Below, piece after piece: positions 8,723 to 16,120 of a DNA stretch of 33,900 bases (positions are counted from its first letter, which is position 1; each line of letters starts with the position of its first letter). The stretch covers positions 1 through 33,900 of the forward strand of contig AWNW01000031.1 in the NCBI GenBank assembly GCA_000493945.1. The letters are read 5' to 3'. Under the pieces are notes generated by a model. It saw only the letters and a list, made by a program, of their open reading frames with translations, had not been told where the DNA came from and ran no database searches. The translations under genes were made by a program, and so were the position numbers. The stretch comes from Candidatus Hydrogenedens terephthalaticus JGI OTU-1 (GTDB taxonomy: Bacteria > Hydrogenedentota > Hydrogenedentia > Hydrogenedentales > Hydrogenedentaceae).

Positions 8723-9631
8723 ATGTCCCAAATAGAAAAAACAGATATACAGAAAATAAATGCAATAACAACACTACTTGAAACCCCAACAATAATTATA
8801 AGCAACGAATCGGAAGTGTCTTCTATTAATTCTATGTTTAATGGAACAAACCCATTATGGGTTCGGACGGTTGACAATCAATTTTGTGGAATAATCCATG
8901 ATAATAATGACATCAAACTAATTCTTTCTACCGCACAAAGAAAAGCAGAAAAAGGGTCGCCTATATTTGTTCAGCAAGGGATTGAAGGAAAAACCTGTTA
9001 TCTAATTGGTTATCGTATGGCATACCATTTTTTACCTGTAGAAATATTCGGTGTAGAGTTTATTCCAGGAAATTATCGTATTCCCCGATTGCTCTGGTTG
9101 CCTGTAGAATTCTCCGGGAAAGAATTGAAAGGTATAACAGAAAAAGCCAAAGAAGTTTCACGAAATCTTCCCATCGGCTATTACGGCATCCTATTTGAGT
9201 TTATCGTAAATGCACAGGGCATATTCTTATCCTTTATAGACCTATTTTTTCAGCCGGATGAGGGAATGTGCCAGATATGTAAAGAAGGAACGGGCGTGGA
9301 TTTAATGCAGATACATCAAACTATTGAAAAACAGGGGATTCCCAATGCTGTCCCCACACGAGAATTAGGATGTGCTATAGCATGGATTATTCCGCATAGC
9401 GGTATTGTGCAAAGTATTAAGAATATCGAGAAGGTGCAAAATACCGAAGGGATTAAACAGGTACATATAAAAGTGCATGAAGGGGATTCCCTCACACATG
9501 TAACAGATATAGAATCCCGCAATAAAACAGGTTATGTAATTGCAATTGGACCTGATGCTTTCACTGCAAGAAATAGGGCTTTATCCGCAGTCTCTCGAAT
9601 ACAAATTAACACCCGCAATCTTTTACCTTAA
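8723..9631 (+). CDS. ATP-grasp-like protein with altered active-site positions
   Basis: A 302-residue soluble protein without signal peptide. The order of patches follows ATP-grasp ligases: NPLWVRTVDNQ (usual Lys-containing strand), IFVQQGIEGKTCYLIGY (lid and 'VEeyIeG' strand), then PIGYYGILFEFIVNAQG and TGVDLMQIH. The C-terminus has TGYVIAIGPDAFTARNRALSAV, like the C-terminal domain of the carboxylate-amine ligase branch. Where ATP-grasp enzymes have the metal-binding E-x-N, this protein reads F171-I172-D173; one acidic position (E159) remains. The usual N-terminal pre-ATP-grasp domain is missing or very short. It may be a non-catalytic relative or a new variant. Assignment is by eye and could be wrong. 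Its only close neighbour is the divergent peptide transporter. Confidence 0.5.
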   Translation: MSQIEKTDIQKINAITTLLETPTIIISNESEVSSINSMFNGTNPLWVRTVDNQFCGIIHDNNDIKLILSTAQRKAEKGSPIFVQQGIEGKTCYLIGYRMAYHFLPVEIFGVEFIPGNYRIPRLLWLPVEFSGKELKGITEKAKEVSRNLPIGYYGILFEFIVNAQGIFLSFIDLFFQPDEGMCQICKEGTGVDLMQIHQTIEKQGIPNAVPTRELGCAIAWIIPHSGIVQSIKNIEKVQNTEGIKQVHIKVHEGDSLTHVTDIESRNKTGYVIAIGPDAFTARNRALSAVSRIQINTRNLLP

Positions 9632-9708
9632 AAGTTTTTCCTCATTCTTGCATTCATGGCATAAAAATCCTGTAAATTCTATAAATCCTGTCGAATTGTT
9701 TTTTGTAG

Positions 9709-9728
9709 GGGCGATTGGCTAATCGCCC
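9709..9728. repeat. Palindromic repeat, CGATT type
   Basis: The 20-bp sequence gggcgatt-ggct-aatcgccc has perfect 8-bp arms. It is preceded by ttttgtag, a lead-in shared with the next palindrome at 9787, so the two probably belong to one repeat family with different stem sequences. Confidence 0.75.
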
Positions 9729-9786
9729 TCATATATTAAAATCATTACCCTTCTGTAGCTGAAGCGTCCTCGATTCCGGTTTTGTA

Positions 9787-9808
9787 GAGGCGAAAAATCT
9801 TTCGCCTC
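9787..9808. repeat. Palindromic repeat, CGAAA type
   Basis: The 22-bp sequence gaggcgaaa-aatc-tttcgcctc has perfect 9-bp arms and is preceded by ttttgta, as at 9701-9707. It is directly followed by ctctgtggttgattctttttaccac-type sequence, a second repeat type. Confidence 0.75.
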
Positions 9809-9809
9809 T

Positions 9810-9838
9810 CTCTGTGGTTGATTCTTTTTACCACAAAT
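9810..9838. repeat. Dispersed repeat, copy B (copy A at 243-273)
   Basis: The sequence ctctgtggttgattctttt, then taccacaaat, closely matches 243-271 (ctctgtggttcattcttcc, then taccacgaa). The two copies are 9.5 kb apart, both in non-coding, repeat-rich gaps. Confidence 0.6.
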
Positions 9839-9851
9839 ATCTCATAACGAA

Positions 9852-9879
9852 GTAGAGGCACGGCATGCCGTGCCCCTAC
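9852..9879. repeat. Palindromic repeat with perfect 18-bp core
   Basis: The core ggcacggcatgccgtgcc (9857-9874) is its own reverse complement. It is flanked by gtag on the left and ctac on the right, so nearly the whole 28 bp is palindromic with one mismatched pair. The left arm 'gtagaggc' recalls the palindrome at 9785. Confidence 0.8.
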
Positions 9880-9884
9880 GATTG

Positions 9885-9935
9885 AAAAAAATATAAATCT
9901 TTTATCTATGACCTATAGGTTATCAAATTATATTA
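9885..9935. repeat. Dispersed AT-rich repeat, copy B
   Basis: This resembles 354-402, sharing aaatataaatct, ctatg, a short divergent centre and ggt-atca-at-at. The centre here is the 10-bp palindrome acctataggt (9911-9920). It runs into the last codons of the epimerase gene on the other strand. Confidence 0.45.
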
Positions 9936-10953
9936 TACTCCCCGTTTTCTTAATGATATTCTCCGCCATGCAAAGTAGTTCGACCCACTGAATATTATAA
10001 TATCGAGGATTATGGATGTCTGCGTGGATACCATTTCGAATTTTACCAACCATAACTTGAATGGCTTCTTCTACACTAATTTGAGGACGAAATCCTAAGA
10101 CCTGTTCGGTCTTTTTCGTTGAAACACGATAACTGCGTCCCCGTGTTGAGCCATATTCTACTTCAATCTCTATATTCATTCCATGCTCACGAAATACCTT
10201 GCGAACCCAATGGGCTAATTCAAGTATCCTGTAATTCTTATAAGAAAGGTTAAATATTTGATTTCCTACGATTTTCAGGTCGGCTTGCAGGCAGGCAACA
10301 TAAGCACGGGCTATATCCGTTACATCAATTAAAGGCCGCCACATTTCACCTCCACAATGAACGGTTAAACAACCTTTATCAAATGCAGATTTCACAAAAG
10401 TATTTACAACAAGGTCATATCTCATGCGGGGGCTCCACCCATATACCGTCCCCTGCCGTAATAAGGTCGGACAGAAATCAGGTCCGGATAGTTTTAATAA
10501 TTCTCTTTCTGCCTGATATTTACTTACTGCATACGCCGCACGCGGTTCCACAGGACTTTCTTCATCCTGCAAAATATCTTCGGCTAATATTCCACGGTCA
10601 TAAATAGAGCAACTGGAAGCAAAGATAAACCGTTTTATACCTCTCCGTTTACAATGTTCCCCTAAAATAGCCGTAGCTTCTGTATTCAGTTTTTTGTTCG
10701 CCTCAGGATTAAATTCCGCCATCGGGTCGTTGCTCAATCCTGCCAGATGAACGACGCCTTCAACATCGTCTAACCATGCAGCATCAAATTGACATAAATC
10801 CCCCTGAATACTCTCAATACGATTACTCACCTCCTCCAGACCTTCATCCCCAAATAAGAATTTATCAACAACACGAACAGCAAACCCATGATTTAACAAT
10901 TCACGAACAGCAACCGCACCAATATAGCCCGAACCACCTGTTACTAATATCAT
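9928..10953 (-). CDS. NAD-dependent sugar-nucleotide epimerase/dehydratase
   Basis: A 341-residue short-chain dehydrogenase of the extended (GalE-like) type that would act on a nucleotide sugar in the cytoplasm. The NAD motif TGGSGYIG is at 5-12, VVHLAGLSNDP follows, FASSCSIYD holds the active-site Ser region, and the catalytic pair is YAVSK (Y141, K145). I place the start at ATG 10953, because AAAGGAG lies 7 nt upstream; the same frame opens two codons earlier at a TTG that would put the ribosome site too close. The substrate is not evident. It begins 40 bp after the M23 peptidase gene and is probably the last gene of that operon. Confidence 0.85.
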   Translation of the reverse strand: MILVTGGSGYIGAVAVRELLNHGFAVRVVDKFLFGDEGLEEVSNRIESIQGDLCQFDAAWLDDVEGVVHLAGLSNDPMAEFNPEANKKLNTEATAILGEHCKRRGIKRFIFASSCSIYDRGILAEDILQDEESPVEPRAAYAVSKYQAERELLKLSGPDFCPTLLRQGTVYGWSPRMRYDLVVNTFVKSAFDKGCLTVHCGGEMWRPLIDVTDIARAYVACLQADLKIVGNQIFNLSYKNYRILELAHWVRKVFREHGMNIEIEVEYGSTRGRSYRVSTKKTEQVLGFRPQISVEEAIQVMVGKIRNGIHADIHNPRYYNIQWVELLCMAENIIKKTGSII

Positions 10954-10993
10954 AAACAAACTCCTTTCTTCTAATATTTATTTATTCTTATTA

Positions 10994-12895
10994 TTATGGC
11001 ACAGAGATAGTAAGCATTTCTTTTCGTGTTAACCCTGCGTAGTCTGTAACTACGAAGGTAATTGTATGTGTGCCTGATGGCAAATCTTCATCTTGTTCCC
11101 AGCGTAATATTCCACGAGGTCCATCGTATTCACTTAATAGCCATTTCTGGTCGCAGAATATTTCTGCCCGTGCTATACCACTTCCTATTTCAGAAATCAC
11201 AGCCGATATAGAAGGTCTTTTTGTTGGCTGTTTCGCATCTTTGTTAATGGCTATATTTGTGATTTGTGGTGGCTCATCATCTCTTATTAAGGCGAAAGTG
11301 CCCCAGTCGGCTACCTTACCAATAATAGAATCCCCTTTCTTTTGAGAATCTATTCTTGACCATGAAGACCCGGTTTTTCGATATAAATGTATTCGTTCTT
11401 GATCTTGCACATTATCTAAAATCCGCATTTTAATCTGCACCGCATCTGCCATCGGCATATTGTAAGGTTCTATTCTCCATATATTCGAAGCCATTACCAG
11501 ACCTTCGGGAACTTTCTGTGTAGATACCGGGGAAATAGACAGCCAGAGGATACCGTAAGAGATATTGGGAGGTATATCTATCTGAAAATCATTCAGTACA
11601 ATAGGTTCGATTTTACTTTGTGCTTTAACGGTATACACAGTTTTTTCCCATACAGGTAGAGAGGGATGGGAAACACGAAAAGTATACTTGCCTGACGCAG
11701 GAGGCTCCCAGGGAAGTTCGTATATATTACTTGTCCGCTGAATAGGTTTTAGTGAAACAGTCCCCTGTTCCGAAGTGCAGGTAATTTCCGGCGTTTCTTT
11801 TGAGGATGTTGAGGCTAATAAAATCTCTATCACAAGAAATTCCGGCAAATAAGAAATAGAGACATCACTTTTTTCTACTTTTTTGTTCAAACTATTCGCA
11901 GGATTATTTGTGATATAAAGCGGAACCTGCGTCTTATTCCCCTTAAAATCCTCTACTTCTATCTGTATATGCTCTTCATCTTCTATAGAAACCCAATCTT
12001 TTCTTACCTGTTTGTAATTGGGCGATTGGTTGCCCTGCCACTGCCACAATAACCAGTAAATCGGATTTGAAATGTAGGGATAAAAAGCCACAATAGCATC
12101 CCGATAGGTATTGTAATCAAGGCGGTCTTGCTGAATGGTGGATAAAACGGTTTCGGTAGTCTTCAATGAAATTCGATAAGGTCCTAATTTGCAAGTGCCC
12201 GATTCATTGTCAATAGTAGAAACACCAAATCCTATTGCTCCTTTTGCGTTAATCAATATAGGTAATGCGGTCTTTTCGTTGATAGGGATCTCCAGCGGGA
12301 GACAGCGTCCATTAATGGTCGTATCAATACTTCCGGGAATAACGAGAAGAGATGTTATTTGAGGTTTATTACGGTCAATCCAACGAAAACCGTATTCCCA
12401 TGGGTTCAGGCATGTAATTCCATCTTTTGTGCGAAGTTCAAAGTGTAAATGAGGTGCTTTTGTTCCGGATTGACCTGTATATGCAATCAAAGACCCTCTT
12501 TTGACAGGCAGTTCGTTTTCTTTCAGTGTCAGGTCTACAGTGAAGGATTCTTTCTGATGTTGCACCTTTCGCAAATAAGACTGATACGGTTCCGCAAAAG
12601 AATGAAGATGTGCATAAATCCCCATAATCCCAGAATGAAATTGAATATATAACGCACGACCATAACCCCAGGGACCACAACGCATTCGTGCTACATAACC
12701 ATCATCTATAGCATAGACAGGCGTGCCAACAGTAGCACGATAATCCACACCCGTATGGAAACGACCATCCCGATATTCGCCGAAGGAAGAGGTAGCAAAT
12801 AAGTCTCCTTTCAAAGGAAGGATGAAAGGTTCCTCTGCTGGAAGGGAATTGATACACACAAAAACAAATGGAATGAATAGAGGTAAAAACTTCAT
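10994..12895 (-). CDS. Secreted M23 (LytM-like) metallopeptidase with Ig-like tail
   Basis: A 633-residue exported protein with a signal peptide (about 1-20). The peptidase domain follows directly: H47 and D51 in HTGVDYR, YAHLHS near 95-99, and H149/H151 in HLHFELR, so the zinc-site residues are complete. M23 enzymes cut peptide cross-bridges of cell-wall peptidoglycan. The remaining 470 residues are beta-rich, with Ig-like stretches (SGKYTFRVSHPSLP; SGTHTITFVVTDYAG at the end), probably binding or spacing domains. An insertion at about 100-130 separates the two halves of the peptidase domain. The ATG overlaps the stop of the parvulin gene by one base (TAATG). Confidence 0.88.
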   Translation of the reverse strand: MKFLPLFIPFVFVCINSLPAEEPFILPLKGDLFATSSFGEYRDGRFHTGVDYRATVGTPVYAIDDGYVARMRCGPWGYGRALYIQFHSGIMGIYAHLHSFAEPYQSYLRKVQHQKESFTVDLTLKENELPVKRGSLIAYTGQSGTKAPHLHFELRTKDGITCLNPWEYGFRWIDRNKPQITSLLVIPGSIDTTINGRCLPLEIPINEKTALPILINAKGAIGFGVSTIDNESGTCKLGPYRISLKTTETVLSTIQQDRLDYNTYRDAIVAFYPYISNPIYWLLWQWQGNQSPNYKQVRKDWVSIEDEEHIQIEVEDFKGNKTQVPLYITNNPANSLNKKVEKSDVSISYLPEFLVIEILLASTSSKETPEITCTSEQGTVSLKPIQRTSNIYELPWEPPASGKYTFRVSHPSLPVWEKTVYTVKAQSKIEPIVLNDFQIDIPPNISYGILWLSISPVSTQKVPEGLVMASNIWRIEPYNMPMADAVQIKMRILDNVQDQERIHLYRKTGSSWSRIDSQKKGDSIIGKVADWGTFALIRDDEPPQITNIAINKDAKQPTKRPSISAVISEIGSGIARAEIFCDQKWLLSEYDGPRGILRWEQDEDLPSGTHTITFVVTDYAGLTRKEMLTISVP

Positions 12896-14046
12896 TACTT
12901 CTTGTTTTTCTTGGGTGCTGTTGCCTTAGTTGATGGTTGAGACGGTGCAGAACTTTTATCCGTAGAGGCTTTGTCCTGGCGAGATAATTTTTCTAAAATA
13001 GGGTCAAATGCAAGGAATATTTTTACCTTTTCCGAATCGTTCAAATAGGGTTTACAAAATTCAAATATCTTCTCATCTGTTTTCTGTTCAATTAAAATAT
13101 TTTTTATCTTTTCTTTGACCTGCTCAAAGGTAACCTTCTCCTCGGCTTCGCGTTCTAACAATTTGAACAAATGCCATCCTAAGGAACTTCTTAAAACAGG
13201 GCTGAGGTCGCCCGGTTTCAGGGTGGGAAGAACCTGTGTTAAAAATGGAGGCAATGCTTCTACGGGTATCCATCCCATATCACCCCCTTTCTGACGGTCT
13301 GGTGCTTCGGAAACAGAACGGGCAACTGCTTCAAAACTTTCCCCTGCCTTTATGCGTGCTAAGGCTTTCTCTACTTCCTTTTGGGTCTCCTCCCATGCCT
13401 TCTCATCGGCGGTTTTCGCATTGGGTTTTGGCTGGCGAAATATCTGTTGTAAATGCACCCGCGATGGTTTTATAAAAAGGTCTGGATTGCTGTCATAAAA
13501 CTTCTTCGCTTCATCATCTGTAACGGTTATCTTATTCTCATTCGCAAGGGCTTGTTTCATCTTTTTTAATATTAGATTTTTACGGGTTCTTTCGCTAAAG
13601 GACTCTGCGGTCTCACCCTTGGCTTTTAAGATTTCCTCCATACTTGGAGGGTTCTTTCCTGCTTTGCGGGCATCTTCCTGAATTTCCTTAATTTGCTCAT
13701 CAACTGCTTTCTTGACCTCATCCGCAGTTACCGAATATTTCCGTTTCAGTGCTTCCTGATATAAAATTTCCCGCTGGGCTAAATTAGTAACACAACGGAT
13801 AGCAATACGAACACGGTCCTCATCCTTAATATCTTTCTGTCCTGTCCCCGCAACATATTCCAATAGTTCCAGATGATACCTCATTAAAAATTCTTCCTTC
13901 GATATAGGCTTGCCGAGAACCAACGCTACCGGTCCATCCGGAACAGATTTCTCCACAATATCCATCCGGGACAGGTCAGGAGCCTGCGCCCATAGATACG
14001 AAACTAAAATTATAGAAATAATTACAAAAAATAATTTGCGAAACAT
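12895..14046 (-). CDS. SurA/PrsA-like periplasmic parvulin-type peptidyl-prolyl isomerase
   Basis: A 383-residue chaperone/isomerase. After a signal peptide (MFRKLFFVIISIILVSYLWA) comes a helical SurA-N-like region (about 35-170). The parvulin domain follows, from RVHLQQIFRQP through KAGESFEAVARSVSEAP, GGDMGWIP and LGWHLFKLLERE. The Ala/Ser/Lys-rich tail is probably disordered. The role would be folding of outer-membrane or periplasmic proteins. I choose ATG 14046: it has AAGGAT 8 nt upstream and begins a clean signal peptide. The in-frame ATG at 14079, which overlaps the upstream stop as ATGA, would add 11 polar residues and has its AGGA touching the start codon. Confidence 0.88.
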   Translation of the reverse strand: MFRKLFFVIISIILVSYLWAQAPDLSRMDIVEKSVPDGPVALVLGKPISKEEFLMRYHLELLEYVAGTGQKDIKDEDRVRIAIRCVTNLAQREILYQEALKRKYSVTADEVKKAVDEQIKEIQEDARKAGKNPPSMEEILKAKGETAESFSERTRKNLILKKMKQALANENKITVTDDEAKKFYDSNPDLFIKPSRVHLQQIFRQPKPNAKTADEKAWEETQKEVEKALARIKAGESFEAVARSVSEAPDRQKGGDMGWIPVEALPPFLTQVLPTLKPGDLSPVLRSSLGWHLFKLLEREAEEKVTFEQVKEKIKNILIEQKTDEKIFEFCKPYLNDSEKVKIFLAFDPILEKLSRQDKASTDKSSAPSQPSTKATAPKKNKK

Positions 14047-14075
14047 ATAACAATCCTTACTGTTTAAAATTATAT

Positions 14076-14417
14076 TCATTCCTGCGTCTTGTCGTTTGCC
14101 TTTTCTGTTTCCGTAGTAATTTCATTTTGTGTCGTTTTTATAATTAACAATCCGTAATAAGTCAAAATGCCTGAGATACCATAAGTAATAACAAAAATTA
14201 AGGCACATAAAATAAACATCGAACCTATAGCAACGGAATGTCCACTTAATTGCATCATCAGGAATACAGATAAGGCAATGAGAGTAAAAAACAACCCGAC
14301 AATAGTTGCAACACGATTTGGTTCCAGATGAACGATAACCTGCTTTTTCGTATCCAAAAGAGGTCTTACATCGGGATATTCCAGTTGATGAATGTTGTTT
14401 GTATTATCCTTCTTCAT
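14076..14417 (-). CDS. Small membrane protein of unknown function
   Basis: A 113-residue protein. The polar N-terminus (about 1-38) is followed by a hydrophobic helix (VATIVGLFFTLIALSVFLMM) and a second, longer hydrophobic stretch (about 66-95) that may hold two helices. The tail is Thr/Glu/Lys-rich and hydrophilic. I do not recognise a family. It is the first gene of the leftward operon with the parvulin and M23 genes, and the next gene begins within or just after its stop. This context suggests an envelope role only by association. Confidence 0.6.
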   Translation of the reverse strand: MKKDNTNNIHQLEYPDVRPLLDTKKQVIVHLEPNRVATIVGLFFTLIALSVFLMMQLSGHSVAIGSMFILCALIFVITYGISGILTYYGLLIIKTTQNEITTETEKANDKTQE

Positions 14418-14881
14418 CTTCCAATTTATACCTTGATATTCAATCTACATATAAATATACAAAATTTAATCCCCTATTCACATTTTTAAATATACTTCTA
14501 TTCTTTTATGTTTTTAACACACCCTGATAATCATTGTTTTCTTCTACATCATTTATATATAAAAGACGAAAACGGCATCAAAAACATGCGTTTGATAAAA
14601 ACATTTTTTATAGTCACGAATAATACAAATCAATACAAATGATTTTAAATTATTTTCCTATTCAAAACAGTCTTTAAAAAATCCCTTATTTTCTTGTTTT
14701 TGTATATTATTTATTGATAAAAAACAGATAAGTGTAAAATAAACAAGGGGATAAATATCCTATTGTAAACACAATGCTGATGAAACTGTTGCAACTTATC
14801 TCTTTACAAAAGGATAATATTATAATATATAGTTTAATGGAAGACCTATTTTCAAAAAATTAATAAAAAGGAAATCGTTGC
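14418..14881. other. AT-rich divergent intergenic region
   Basis: A 464-bp gap between two operons that start in opposite directions. I see no gene, tRNA or conserved RNA. It is strongly AT-rich with many short A and T tracts and must hold both promoters. Candidate rightward elements are listed separately; no leftward pair stands out. Confidence 0.55.
14803..14831 (+). promoter_or_regulatory. Candidate promoter of the exbB operon
   Basis: TTTACA at 14803-14808 and TATATA at 14826-14831 are separated by 17 nt. A start near 14838 would give a leader of about 44 nt. A second, weaker pair lies upstream (TTGATA 14714-14719, TAAAAT 14735-14740, spacing 15). The ribosome site AAGGAAA at 14868-14874 precedes the ATG by 7 nt. 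Base composition makes chance matches likely. Confidence 0.3.
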
Positions 14882-15616
14882 ATGTTCAAAGGAAAATTAT
14901 TTTTTTTATTCGTCGTTTGTATTTTTTGCTTCACTCTTTTCTCATATTCGCAGGATAGTACGGATACATCCACTATTCCACCTGTTCAGCAAAATCTCAC
15001 ATTATGGGATATGATAAAGGCAGGTGGGGTAATACTCTGGATAATTGGAGTTTTGGGCTTTATTGGATTGGTATGGGCATTTTATCTTCTGTTGACATTG
15101 ACACCCCGACGGGAACTCCCCTCAACTCTTATCCGACGATTATTCCATTTACTACAAGCAGGTGATTACAAAGGGGTATTGGAACTTTGTGAAGGACGGG
15201 ATGAACTGATTGCTAAAATGATTTTCGCCGGTGTGAAATTAGTTGGACACGATCGCTATGTCATTCAGGATGCTATGGAAAGTGAGGGGGAACGAGGCGC
15301 GAGTATTTTATGGCAACGCATATCTTATTTAAATAATATTGCTGTTTTAGCCCCCTTGTTAGGTCTTTTAGGGACTGTATGGGGCATGATGCAGGCTTTC
15401 GGGGCTATTGCATTTAATGATGCTCAGGTGAAAGGACTTACCATGGCATACAGCGTAGCCACAGCAATGGTAACTACCGCAGGCGGTCTGGTCGTTGCTA
15501 TTCCTGCCATGGCAATTTATTTTTATCTACGGGGTAGAGTAAATCGAATTATTGCAGAAGTAGAAGCCATCGCCAGTGAAATGGTAGAACTTATTTTAAG
15601 AGGAACACGCACATGA
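14882..15616 (+). CDS. exbB: MotA/TolQ/ExbB-family proton channel protein
   Basis: A 244-residue inner-membrane protein that, with the ExbD-like partner, would form a proton-driven motor. It has an N-terminal hydrophobic segment (about 7-22, probably a signal peptide), a membrane helix at about 49-72, a cytoplasmic stretch (GDYKGVLELCEG...DAMESEGERGASILW), and the family core helices around LAPLLGLLGTVWGMMQAFGAI and VTTAGGLVVAIPAMAIYFYL. An N-terminal signal before the first helix is seen in a subset of ExbB proteins. First gene of a five-gene operon; its stop overlaps the next ATG (ATGA). It could equally be called TolQ. No TolA, TolB or Pal gene is in view. Confidence 0.9.
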   Translation: MFKGKLFFLFVVCIFCFTLFSYSQDSTDTSTIPPVQQNLTLWDMIKAGGVILWIIGVLGFIGLVWAFYLLLTLTPRRELPSTLIRRLFHLLQAGDYKGVLELCEGRDELIAKMIFAGVKLVGHDRYVIQDAMESEGERGASILWQRISYLNNIAVLAPLLGLLGTVWGMMQAFGAIAFNDAQVKGLTMAYSVATAMVTTAGGLVVAIPAMAIYFYLRGRVNRIIAEVEAIASEMVELILRGTRT

Positions 15617-16107
15617 AAATTCGTCGTAATTATGAAAACGAACCCGAGCCCATTCAGATGGCTCCACTGATTGATATTGTCTTTTTGACCCTTGTTTTTT
15701 TTATGGCAACCACGGTATACGGCGTTCTGGAATCTGAAATTGACATCACCTTACCGACAGCAGAGACTTCCGTGCCAACAACGCGTAGTCAGGGAGAAAT
15801 TTATATTAACTTAAAAGCCGATGGTTCTATTGTCGTTAATAATCGCTCTGTATCCCTATCCGAATTGCAGGAGGTATTAAACAAAGTGTCCCAATTCTTC
15901 CCCGGCAGTTCCGTAATTATCCGTGGAGACCAAAGTGCCATGTTAGGCAATGCAATACGCGTTTTAGACTGTTGCAGAAAAGCCAATATACAAAATGTGG
16001 CATTCTCCGCAATTAATGAAAAACAAACATCTACTTCAGAAGGCTCTGTTAAAGCAGATACCCCCATAGATACACCTGCTCCTACCACAGAGTCCCCAAA
16101 ACAATAA
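15613..16107 (+). CDS. exbD: ExbD/TolR-family biopolymer transport protein
   Basis: A 164-residue single-pass protein. The helix begins with PLIDIVFLTLVFFM and carries the conserved proton-carrying Asp (D21), which matches the essential Asp in ExbD and TolR. The periplasmic domain (GEIYINLKADGSIVVNNRSVS, then SSVIIRGDQSAMLGNAIRVLDCC) has the family's beta-alpha pattern. The last 30 residues are Thr/Pro/Ser-rich and look disordered. It overlaps the ExbB-like gene by four bases and lies 13 nt before the TPR gene. Confidence 0.9.
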   Translation: MKIRRNYENEPEPIQMAPLIDIVFLTLVFFMATTVYGVLESEIDITLPTAETSVPTTRSQGEIYINLKADGSIVVNNRSVSLSELQEVLNKVSQFFPGSSVIIRGDQSAMLGNAIRVLDCCRKANIQNVAFSAINEKQTSTSEGSVKADTPIDTPAPTTESPKQ

Positions 16108-16120
16108 ACAGGATTGACAC

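Larger units (their letters stand above)
9632..9927. other. Repeat-rich gap between convergent genes
   Basis: No gene is seen. The gap holds three GC-rich palindromes (9709-9728, 9787-9808, 9852-9879), a 29-bp sequence shared with 243-273, and an AT-rich repeat shared with 354-402. It lies between two converging genes, where hairpins might block read-through, but none is followed by a clear T-run. Confidence 0.6.

Noticed and set aside
9705..9879. The three palindromes as intrinsic terminators for the convergent genes
   Set aside because: None is followed by a T-run on either strand, and their similarity to each other fits a repeat family better.
10954..10959. TTG start of the epimerase two codons earlier
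   Set aside because: The GGAG site would touch the TTG; ATG 10953 has 7-nt spacing and the usual family start MILVTGG.
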